Assembly: GCA_021202495.1 (NCBI GenBank)
Contig: JAJQCX010000158.1
Span: forward strand, 1-12,410
DNA: 12,410 nt
Reading direction: 5' to 3'
Source: Clostridia bacterium
GTDB lineage: Bacteria; Bacillota; Clostridia; UMGS1883
Shown: positions 6,685 to 12,410 of the stretch, one piece after another
Layout: every line of letters begins with the position of its first letter
Position numbering within the stretch: position 1 is the first letter of the stretch
The notes under the pieces: model-generated
Seen by the model: the letters and a program-made list of their open reading frames with translations, nothing else
What the model was told of the DNA's origin: nothing
Database searches by the model: none
Position numbers and translations under genes: made by a program

Positions 6685-7719
6685 GAAACGACGGCGAAGA
6701 AAAAATTTACTTTGTCGAAAAAGGCAAAGGCAACGATTGCGGTTATTGCGGTTATTTTGATTGCAATAATCATTATGTGCGCAACGTGCCCGTCCTTTGA
6801 GACGCTTTCGGCAAACGTGAGCGACGCGATGAAAAGCGAGATGGAAGCGGATGAGAGCAGAACATATAAACAGGTTGTGGTGACGGACAATAATTTGGGC
6901 GTGATTGCGCTTGCCCGCTACGAGGTGAACGGACGCTCTGTCGCGAGCGAAAACTACATCGGCTTTTTGGGACAAGTCTATGAGGCTGACGGCGGCTTTG
7001 CGGAAATTGTCGCCGACATGATAAACTACACCTATCGCCTCCTGGGCTGCGGACAAAGCGTGCTTTACGGCGCGAAGCTGACGATATTTCTGACGTTTAT
7101 TTCGATGATTTCCGGTCTCTTTTTGGCAATCTTTCTTGCGCTGGGCAAAATCTCGAAATACAAGATAATTTCAAAGCCGTGCAGCGCGTACATATTTTTC
7201 TTTCGCGGAACTCCGCTTATGATACAGATTTTCTGTATTTATCTCGCGGTGCCGGGGATTTTTGAGGGCTTCACGTGGCGCGGAGTGTTTTCGTCGAGCG
7301 ACCCCGAAGCGGTCTTTAAGGGCGCATTCCTTGCGGCGTTCATTGCGTTCACGTTAAACAACGCGGCGTACTGCGCGGAAATTGTGCGCGCGGCAATCCT
7401 TTCGATTGACAAGGGGCAAAACGAGGCGGCGAAAGCGCTGGGATTGTCATATGCGCAGACAATGCGGCTTGTCATTTTGCCGCAATCGGTTGCGCGGCTC
7501 ATCCCGCCGGTCGCAAACGAATTTATCATGATTTTAAAAGACGCGTCGCTCGTCTTCGTAATAGGGCTGCAGGACATTACGACAATATCAAAATCGGTTT
7601 CGGCAAACGGCGACTATTTGGTATTTGTGCCGGCGCTCGTGATTTATCTTATAATAACGGCGTTTTTCTCGTTCGTGTTCACAAAGCTCGAAAAGCGCTT
7701 TTCGGCGTATTTGAGATAG
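6682..7719 (+). CDS. Polar amino-acid ABC transporter permease with N-terminal extension
   Basis: This is the membrane channel of the importer, 345 residues from the start chosen on ribosome-site grounds. Family members of the HisM/GlnP type usually have about 215-240 residues. This one has about 110 extra at the N-terminus: a basic cytoplasmic tip, a membrane segment (about 17-36), and a stretch (about 37-112) predicted to lie outside. The conventional permease core follows, with membrane helices near 128-155, 165-190, 215-235, 280-297 and 312-333. It carries the EAA loop that docks the ATPase (EIVRAAILSIDKGQNEAAKALGLS, key E248-A-A and G254). It probably forms a homodimer with the lipoprotein and the ATPase, as only one permease gene is present. 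The stop codon overlaps the next gene's AGGAGG, a sign of translational coupling. Confidence 0.92.
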   Translation: METTAKKKFTLSKKAKATIAVIAVILIAIIIMCATCPSFETLSANVSDAMKSEMEADESRTYKQVVVTDNNLGVIALARYEVNGRSVASENYIGFLGQVYEADGGFAEIVADMINYTYRLLGCGQSVLYGAKLTIFLTFISMISGLFLAIFLALGKISKYKIISKPCSAYIFFFRGTPLMIQIFCIYLAVPGIFEGFTWRGVFSSSDPEAVFKGAFLAAFIAFTLNNAAYCAEIVRAAILSIDKGQNEAAKALGLSYAQTMRLVILPQSVARLIPPVANEFIMILKDASLVFVIGLQDITTISKSVSANGDYLVFVPALVIYLIITAFFSFVFTKLEKRFSAYLR

Positions 7720-7731
7720 GAGGTTTTTTGA

Positions 7732-8508
7732 ATGGCGGAAGCAAAATCAATGATAAAAACGGTGAATTTGTGCAAAAGCTTCGGTTCGCACAAGGTTTTG
7801 AAAAACTGCTCTCTCACAATCGCGCCGGGCGAGGTTGTCGTGCTTATAGGCCCGTCGGGGGCGGGAAAATCGACCTTTTTGCGCTCGCTGAACCATTTGG
7901 AAACAATCACCGAGGGACAAATATATATTGAGGACGTTTTAATTGACGACCGCGGTGGGCATTTGCAGAAAACGAAAGTTCCCAAGGCGACAGTCAACGC
8001 GGCGCTGCTCAAAATGGGCATGGTGTTTCAGCGCTTCAACCTCTTCCCTCACCAAACGGTGCTTGAAAATGTGATGCTGGCGCCGGTGAACGTGAAAAAG
8101 ATACCAAAAGCCGAGGCTGAAAAAACGGCGAAGGAGCTCATTGCGCGCGTGGGGCTGACGGACAAGCTCGACGCATACCCCGGAAGTCTTTCCGGAGGAC
8201 AGCAGCAGAGAGTTGCGATTGCGAGAGCGCTCGCGATGAAGCCCGACATAATGCTCTTTGACGAGCCGACAAGCGCGCTTGACCCCGAGCTCGTCGGCGA
8301 GGTTTTGCAGGTTATGAAGGATTTGGCGAAGGACGGAATGACGATGATATGCGTGACGCACGAAATGGGCTTCGCCAAAGAGGTCGCGGACAGGGTCGTG
8401 TTTATGTATGACGGCGAAATCACCGAAGTCGGCTCGCCCGACGAAATTTTCACAAACCCCAAAGACCCAAAAACACAGGCGTTTTTGAAATCGGTTCTTA
8501 ACATATGA
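7732..8508 (+). CDS. Polar amino-acid ABC transporter ATP-binding protein (GlnQ/HisP type)
   Basis: This cytoplasmic ATPase energises the amino-acid importer. All motifs of an active ABC subunit are intact in its 258 residues: Walker A GPSGAGKST (40-48), Q-loop Q100 in MVFQRFNLFPHQT, signature LSGGQQQ (153-159), Walker B IMLFDEP (173-179; D177, E178), D-loop SALD and the switch His210 in CVTHEM. The RFNLFPH stretch is typical of the polar amino-acid branch. The region before the Q-loop (about 69-95) is some ten residues longer than in short GlnQ proteins. AGGAGG at 7718-7723 overlaps the permease stop, eight bases before the ATG. A GAGGAG overlapping its own stop serves the next gene, so the operon is tightly coupled. 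Confidence 0.95.
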   Translation: MAEAKSMIKTVNLCKSFGSHKVLKNCSLTIAPGEVVVLIGPSGAGKSTFLRSLNHLETITEGQIYIEDVLIDDRGGHLQKTKVPKATVNAALLKMGMVFQRFNLFPHQTVLENVMLAPVNVKKIPKAEAEKTAKELIARVGLTDKLDAYPGSLSGGQQQRVAIARALAMKPDIMLFDEPTSALDPELVGEVLQVMKDLAKDGMTMICVTHEMGFAKEVADRVVFMYDGEITEVGSPDEIFTNPKDPKTQAFLKSVLNI

Positions 8509-8521
8509 GGAGGACTTTACC

Positions 8522-9820
8522 ATGCAAAAGAGAAAGCTGCCGCCGATAGGGCAAAGGATAATCCGCTCCGCGGCGGGCGTTTTCGCGTGCTATGTCGTCT
8601 ATCTTTTGAGAGGGAAAACGGGCATACCGTTTTATTCGATGCTTTCGGTGCTGTTGTGCGTTCAGCCCTACACGGGCAAAATGCGCACAATGGCGCTGCA
8701 GCGCGTAACGGGCTCATTCATCGGCGCACTGTACGGGTTGGCGGTGCTGCTGCTTCAACTCTCGGTGTTCGGAATTTACGACACCGCCGTAGGCTACGCC
8801 ATGACGGCATTTTTTATCATCCCAATCATCTATACGACGGTTTTGCTTGACAAAAGAAACGCGTCGTATTTTTCATGCGTCGTGTATCTAAGCATTGTCG
8901 TAAACCACATAGGCGACCAAAATCCGTATATATTTGTTTTAAACAGACTGACAGACACGTTTATCGGCATTGCGATAGGTCTCATTGCCAATTCGGTCAG
9001 ACTTCCCCGCCGCAAGCTGAACGACCGCCTTTTTGTTGCGCGCCTTGACGATATGCTCTCCCCTATCAAAGAAGAGCTTGAGCCGTATTCAAAGGTTGAA
9101 ATAAACAGAATGATTGACGACGGAATGAAATTTACCGTCGCAACGATGCGGACGCCCGCGGGGCTAATTAAGCCGCTGGACGGCATAAATATGAAGCTGC
9201 CCGTAATTGTGATGGACGGCGCGGCGCTTTACGACATAAACGAAAACAGCTATTTGAGAGTTTATATAATTTCAAACGACATGAGCGGGCAAATTGTCAC
9301 AATGATGCGAGAAAGCGGTTTAAACTGCTTTATAAATTCCCTTTGTGACGACACTCTTGTGATATTTTACAATAAGCTTCAAAACGATGCTGAAAAGGAC
9401 ATTTACAAAACTCTGCGCCGCTCTCCGCACCGCTGCTACATGAACCGCGAGCCCTCCGAAAAAGACAGGATTGTCTATCTCATGGCAGTTGACAGGACGG
9501 AAAAAATATTGGCGTTTTATGAAGAATTTAAAAATTCGCCGATTGGCGAAAAGGTGAAGATACTCTGCTACCCCTCCGACGACTACAAGGGTTACAGCTA
9601 TATTAAAATATACAACAAAAACGCCTCCTGCCGCAAAATGGCGTCGTTTTTGGCGGAGGACATCGAGACTGCAAAAACGCTTTACGTCGGCGCAAGCGAC
9701 GAATGCGACGTAAAAGCCGAAAACGGGGGACTTAATGCAATCGCGAAAACGTTGAAGCACACATATGAGCCATTTATATTGCACATAAATCATGAATTGT
9801 GTACGTTTTGTGTTTTTTGA
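8522..9820 (+). CDS. FUSC/ArAE-type membrane domain fused to a degenerate Cof-type HAD domain
   Basis: I do not know a named gene for this 432-residue protein. Residues about 12-158 form four or more membrane helices of the FUSC/aromatic acid exporter (DUF939-like) type: SMLSVLLCVQPYTG, RVTGSFIGALYGL and NRLTDTFIGIAIGLIAN are characteristic. The cytoplasmic part (about 168-420) follows the Cof-type HAD layout: FVARLDDMLS for motif I, GMKFTVATMRTPAG (201-214) for motif II, PVIVMDGAALYD (227-238), a cap with an ILCYPSD strand, then KIYNKNASCRKMASFL for motif III and LYVGASDECDV (387-397) for motif IV. By this alignment the nucleophile Asp is Ala173, motif III Lys is Cys370 and the motif IV Asp is Ala391, so phosphatase activity is unlikely. 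It is encoded 13 bases after the ATPase and probably co-transcribed. It may be an efflux or sensing partner of the importer, but that is inference. Confidence 0.8.
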   Translation: MQKRKLPPIGQRIIRSAAGVFACYVVYLLRGKTGIPFYSMLSVLLCVQPYTGKMRTMALQRVTGSFIGALYGLAVLLLQLSVFGIYDTAVGYAMTAFFIIPIIYTTVLLDKRNASYFSCVVYLSIVVNHIGDQNPYIFVLNRLTDTFIGIAIGLIANSVRLPRRKLNDRLFVARLDDMLSPIKEELEPYSKVEINRMIDDGMKFTVATMRTPAGLIKPLDGINMKLPVIVMDGAALYDINENSYLRVYIISNDMSGQIVTMMRESGLNCFINSLCDDTLVIFYNKLQNDAEKDIYKTLRRSPHRCYMNREPSEKDRIVYLMAVDRTEKILAFYEEFKNSPIGEKVKILCYPSDDYKGYSYIKIYNKNASCRKMASFLAEDIETAKTLYVGASDECDVKAENGGLNAIAKTLKHTYEPFILHINHELCTFCVF

Positions 9821-9836
9821 AAATCAATATTGATTT
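9821..9836. promoter_or_regulatory. Perfect 16-base palindrome, possible operator
   Basis: AAATCAATATTGATTT is perfectly self-complementary. It starts immediately after the stop codon of the FUSC/HAD gene and covers the TTGATT proposed as -35 box of the phosphate transporter promoter. With no room for a loop it is more likely a dimeric-repressor site on DNA than an RNA hairpin. I cannot assign a regulator. Confidence 0.4.
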
Positions 9837-9858
9837 ATGCCGAAAGATGTGATAAGAT
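9830..9858 (+). promoter_or_regulatory. Candidate promoter of the Na/Pi transporter gene
   Basis: TTGATT (9830-9835) is followed after 17 bases by TAAGAT (9853-9858), preceded by TGA, an extended -10. Start of transcription would be near 9865. A second possibility is the weak TACGAT at 9892-9897, which would place the first two Pho-like hexamers upstream of it as activator sites. Confidence 0.5.
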
Positions 9859-9865
9859 AAAATTA

Positions 9866-9904
9866 CTAACAAGATGTTAACGAGAATTTAATACGATTTT
9901 AACA
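9866..9904 (+). promoter_or_regulatory. PhoP-box-like array: four TTAACA-like hexamers at 11-base spacing
   Basis: CTAACA (9866), TTAACG (9877), TTAATA (9888) and TTAACA (9899) follow one another with start-to-start distances of exactly 11 bases. Known PhoP boxes of Bacillus are TT(A/C/T)A(C/T)A hexamers repeated every ~11 bases on one DNA face. The next gene is a phosphate transporter, which fits. The array lies just after the candidate promoter and ends close to the ribosome site, so bound PhoP might repress it, or activate from the alternative -10 at 9892. Confidence 0.6.
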
Positions 9905-9921
9905 CGGGAGACTGAACAACG

Positions 9922-11664
9922 ATGAGTATATTCAATTTTATTACGTTGCTTGGCGGTTTGGCAATCTTTCTTTTCGGAATGAGCATCTTAGGTGAAGGAC
10001 TTGAAAAATTTGCGGGAGGTACCTTAAGCAAGGTACTTGCGGGCATGACGAGCAGCCCCATTAAAGGGCTTCTTTTGGGGGTAGGCATCACGGCGGCAAT
10101 CCAGTCATCCTCGGCGGTGACGGTCATGGTCGTCGGCTTTGTCAATTCCGGTGTGATGGCGTTTGAACAATCTATCGGCATTATTATGGGTGCAAATATC
10201 GGCACAACGCTCATGTCGTGGCTGTTGGCTTTAACCGGCATCAGCGGCAGCGCATGGTATCTGCAAATTTTAAAGCCGACGACGTTCACGCCTGTTTTAG
10301 CGTTTATAGGGCTTATTTTGTACATGCAAAAGGGCAGCAAAAAACGCAACTTGGGCTATCTTTTCATAGCGTTCGCCATTTTGATGACAGGTATGCAGAT
10401 GATGAGCGACACAATGAGCCCGCTTGCTGATAATCCCGAATTTCAAAAAATTTTCGTAATGTTTGAAAACCCCATCTTGGGTCTTTTGGTCGGCGCAATT
10501 CTCACGGCGGTAATTCAAGCCTCCTCCGCGTCAATCGGTATTTTGCAGGCTCTTTCGGCAACCGGCGGCGTTACATACGCCGCAGCCATCCCAATCATTT
10601 TGGGGCAAAACATAGGCACATGTATCACGGCGCTTCTCTCCTCCGTCGGCGCGAACAAATCCGCAAAGCGCGTCAGCGTTGTCCATCTTCTCTTTAACAT
10701 ATTGGGCGCGGTCATCTTTATGGTTGTGTTCTACGGGCTCAACGCAATCTTGCATTTCAGCTTTTTGGACGAGGCCGTCACGGGCTTCGGCATCCCGATT
10801 ATTCACTCGTGCTTTAATATTATTGTGACTATCGTTCTTTTCCCGATGAATAAGCTTCTTGCAAAGCTGGCTTATATCATCATCCCCGAATCAAAGCATT
10901 CGGAAACCATGGAGCTTTTGGACGAGCGTTTCCTTTCAACTCCCTCCGTTGCGGTCGAACAGTGCCGCAAGGCGGTTCTCGAAATGGCGGAATGTGTGAA
11001 AAACGCGCTCGAGCTTTCGATGAAGCTCTTTAAAAAGTACGATGAGAAAACGGCGACGAAAATTCTTGAATATGAAGACGAAACCGATAAATATGAGGAC
11101 AAAATAGGAACATATCTTGTGAGGCTTTCCGAACGCTCCGTTTCGGAGGAGGACAGCCACAGAATAAGCCTCATCCTTCACATAATAGGCGACTGGGAGA
11201 GAATAGGCGACCACTGCGTAAATCTGCTTGACAGCGCAAAGGAAATGCAGGAAAAGGGAATCACATTCAGCGCCGACGCGCAAAAGGACATTGACGTTAT
11301 CGCCGCCGCCCTGCGCGAGGTACTCGATTTGACGGAAAAGGCGTTTGAATATGAGGACTACGAAGCCGCAAAGCGCATCGAGCCGCTTGAAGAGGTCATT
11401 GACTCACTTCGCTATCAGCTCAAGGAGCGCCACATTCAAAGGCTCCAGCAGGGCAACTGCGGCATCGAAACAGGCTTTGTCTTCTCCGATATGTTAACCA
11501 GCATGGAAAGAATTTCCGACCACTGCTCAAACGTCGCCGTCGCCATGATAGAAATTTCCGAAAGCGCCTACGACCGCCACGACTATTTGGCAAAACTCAA
11601 ACACTCCGACAGGTTTGAAGAAGAATTTGAACAATTCAGCGATAAATATAAGCTGAGCGAATAA
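9922..11664 (+). CDS. Na+/phosphate cotransporter family protein with PhoU-like tail (NptA/YjbB type)
   Basis: This integral membrane transporter moves inorganic phosphate coupled to sodium; bacterial relatives work as importers (NptA) or have been linked to export (YjbB). The 580-residue protein has two inverted Na/Pi repeats. The first carries GITAAIQSSSAVT (54-67) and GANIGTT (90-96). The second carries TAVIQASSAS (195-204) and GQNIGTC (228-234), with Ala in place of the usual first Ser of QSSSA. Eight to nine hydrophobic segments end near 322. The cytoplasmic tail (about 340-560) is a PhoU-like helical domain with two metal/phosphate-sensing-type motifs, GDWERIGDHC (423-432) and MERISDHCSN (528-537). 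GGGAG lies 11 bases before the ATG, slightly long. Direction of transport in this organism is not shown by sequence. Confidence 0.93.
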   Translation: MSIFNFITLLGGLAIFLFGMSILGEGLEKFAGGTLSKVLAGMTSSPIKGLLLGVGITAAIQSSSAVTVMVVGFVNSGVMAFEQSIGIIMGANIGTTLMSWLLALTGISGSAWYLQILKPTTFTPVLAFIGLILYMQKGSKKRNLGYLFIAFAILMTGMQMMSDTMSPLADNPEFQKIFVMFENPILGLLVGAILTAVIQASSASIGILQALSATGGVTYAAAIPIILGQNIGTCITALLSSVGANKSAKRVSVVHLLFNILGAVIFMVVFYGLNAILHFSFLDEAVTGFGIPIIHSCFNIIVTIVLFPMNKLLAKLAYIIIPESKHSETMELLDERFLSTPSVAVEQCRKAVLEMAECVKNALELSMKLFKKYDEKTATKILEYEDETDKYEDKIGTYLVRLSERSVSEEDSHRISLILHIIGDWERIGDHCVNLLDSAKEMQEKGITFSADAQKDIDVIAAALREVLDLTEKAFEYEDYEAAKRIEPLEEVIDSLRYQLKERHIQRLQQGNCGIETGFVFSDMLTSMERISDHCSNVAVAMIEISESAYDRHDYLAKLKHSDRFEEEFEQFSDKYKLSE

Positions 11665-11665
11665 A

Positions 11666-11704
11666 ATAAGGCTGCATCGGAAAAAGATGCAGCCTTATCT
11701 TTTG
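11666..11704. terminator. Bidirectional terminator between convergent genes
   Basis: A perfect 13-bp stem (11666-11678 with 11686-11698, ATAAGGCTGCATC/GATGCAGCCTTAT) with a 7-base loop overlies the end of the Na/Pi transporter gene. It is followed by CTTTT on the plus strand and by TTTATT on the minus strand. It lies 14 bases beyond the stop of the convergent minus-strand gene at 11718, so it can serve both. Confidence 0.88.
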
Positions 11705-11717
11705 CTTAGCATAAATT

Positions 11718-12281
11718 TTATTTGTTTTGATTCTTTCCCCTGCTGAAATTTTCGGAATATTGTACTTCAAATCCGTCTCTTATCTGCGTAAGAGATTTTA
11801 TAATCTCCGCAAAAGCGAAATACGGCAATGTTTGAAATGCCGCTGAAAGTGCAAAAGCAAAGAATAATGCCGCAGATTCCATTATTACCGCAACTATGAT
11901 TCCCATGGCTGCAGTAATAATTGCTAATGTAACAGCAACGCCTATTAAAACTGCCGAAATTGTATTTTCTCCACCGCTTATAGGTGATAAGCTTGAAGGG
12001 TGTTTGGGTTTTGGTATTACTTTCTTCGACTTTTCAATTTCTGCAACTTTGCGGAGCTTGGATTGAAGCAATTCCCATTCTTCGTCTGTTATCTTGATCG
12101 GAACTTCGCGATAATATTTCTCCGCGCCATTTACATAAGCGACTTTCGGGCAATCCGATGTCTTATAATCTTTTGGTGACATCTCTCTTTCTGTAAGATT
12201 CAAGTTGATCAACACTCGATTTCTTTCATTAAGGATAACTTCATCCTTATCCCGCAAACATTTTTCCAGCTTTTCATTCAT
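11718..12281 (-). CDS. Small membrane protein of unknown function
   Basis: I do not recognise this 187-residue protein. Residues 1-100 are charged and hydrophilic, with no signal peptide. They include a helical stretch with heptad-like spacing (KITDEEWELLQSKLRKVAEI, 63-82) followed by a basic Pro-rich linker (KKVIPKPKHPSS). Residues about 107-134 and 135-160 form two adjacent hydrophobic segments rich in Ala, Ile and Val, then a polar tail (QYSENFSRGKNQNK). The likely topology is cytoplasmic N-terminus with a membrane hairpin. GGAGG (12290-12294) eight bases before the ATG makes the start firm and the gene credible. By eye the coding sequence is more AT-rich than the neighbouring genes and its codon choice differs, a hint of later acquisition. 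It stands alone between two terminators, and no convincing promoter is seen. Confidence 0.75.
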   Translation of the reverse strand: MNEKLEKCLRDKDEVILNERNRVLINLNLTEREMSPKDYKTSDCPKVAYVNGAEKYYREVPIKITDEEWELLQSKLRKVAEIEKSKKVIPKPKHPSSLSPISGGENTISAVLIGVAVTLAIITAAMGIIVAVIMESAALFFAFALSAAFQTLPYFAFAEIIKSLTQIRDGFEVQYSENFSRGKNQNK

Positions 12282-12357
12282 AAATTTTTCCTCCTGTGTG
12301 CTTTATTTATTTGACAGCTCTTCGCTGTTAATTAAACGCTTGTTTATTTCCAAATAT

Positions 12358-12390
12358 AAAAACTGCGCGGTCAAAATCTCGACCGCGCAG
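12358..12390 (-). terminator. Minus-strand terminator of a gene beyond the right edge
   Basis: A perfect 10-bp GC-rich stem (12363-12372 with 12381-12390, CTGCGCGGTC/GACCGCGCAG) with an 8-base loop is followed on the minus strand by TTTTT (A run at 12358-12362). On the plus strand it is followed by A residues, so it works leftward only. It implies a minus-strand gene ending to the right of the window, upstream of the small membrane protein gene. Confidence 0.85.
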
Positions 12391-12410
12391 AAAAAACGCA
12401 GCCTCGATTT

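Noticed and set aside
7939..8523. 194-codon minus-strand open frame over the ATPase gene
   Set aside because: It is antisense to an ABC ATPase with every motif intact, and the product shows no family features.
12304..12331. Minus-strand promoter for the small membrane protein (TTAACA, 16 bases, TAAATA)
   Set aside because: The -10 is poor and transcription would start only a few bases before the ribosome site. The AT-rich region makes such matches likely by chance.
12311..12331. Short 7-bp hairpin upstream of the small membrane protein gene
   Set aside because: It is short, contains a G-U pair and has no U run or conserved motif that I can see.
1..12410. CRISPR array, tRNA, rRNA, insertion sequence or integrase
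   Set aside because: No regularly spaced long repeats, no cloverleaf or rRNA segments, and no transposase or recombinase reading frame were seen on either strand.

Overview
The window looks like the chromosome of a Gram-positive anaerobe of the class Clostridia (Bacillota). The grounds are the strong GGAGG-type ribosome sites, TTGACA/TATAAT-like promoters with 17-base spacers, rho-independent terminators, a lipoprotein-anchored binding protein, a secreted CotH-family protein and a Na/Pi transporter carrying a PhoU tail. Genus cannot be told. There is no ribosomal RNA, tRNA, CRISPR array, insertion sequence or phage gene.

Left part (1-3764, minus strand): a promoter at 3736-3764 drives a secreted CotH-kinase-family protein with an N-terminal chitobiase-like module and C-terminal Ig-like modules. 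A 41-base gap follows, then an M24 / aminopeptidase P-type peptidase, and a strong hairpin terminator at 107-151. The first 93 bases hold no gene but a cluster of short perfect palindromes and a TAATTGC tandem repeat.

Middle (3823-5608, plus): a single-gene unit for a yeast/actinobacterial-type 2-isopropylmalate synthase, the entry step of leucine synthesis, with its own promoter and terminator and no T-box.

Centre (5650-9820, plus): a four-gene operon. It encodes a lipoprotein amino-acid-binding protein, a polar amino-acid permease with an extra N-terminal membrane segment and external region, the GlnQ-like ATPase, and an unusual protein joining an FUSC/ArAE-type membrane domain to a degenerate Cof-type HAD domain. 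The mRNA is predicted to begin with a 9-bp hairpin whose loop carries a tandem repeat. A hairpin between the first two genes probably sets the excess of binding protein over membrane complex.

Right part (9821-12410): a Na+/phosphate cotransporter with a PhoU-like tail. Its 100-base upstream region holds a perfect 16-base palindrome, a promoter, and four TTAACA-like hexamers spaced exactly 11 bases apart, the arrangement of a Firmicute PhoP box. It ends in a terminator shared with a convergent, AT-richer gene for an unrecognised small membrane protein. A minus-strand terminator at 12358-12390 belongs to a gene beyond the right edge.

The two most interesting points are the FUSC/pseudo-HAD fusion inside an amino-acid ABC operon and the phased repeats before the phosphate transporter.
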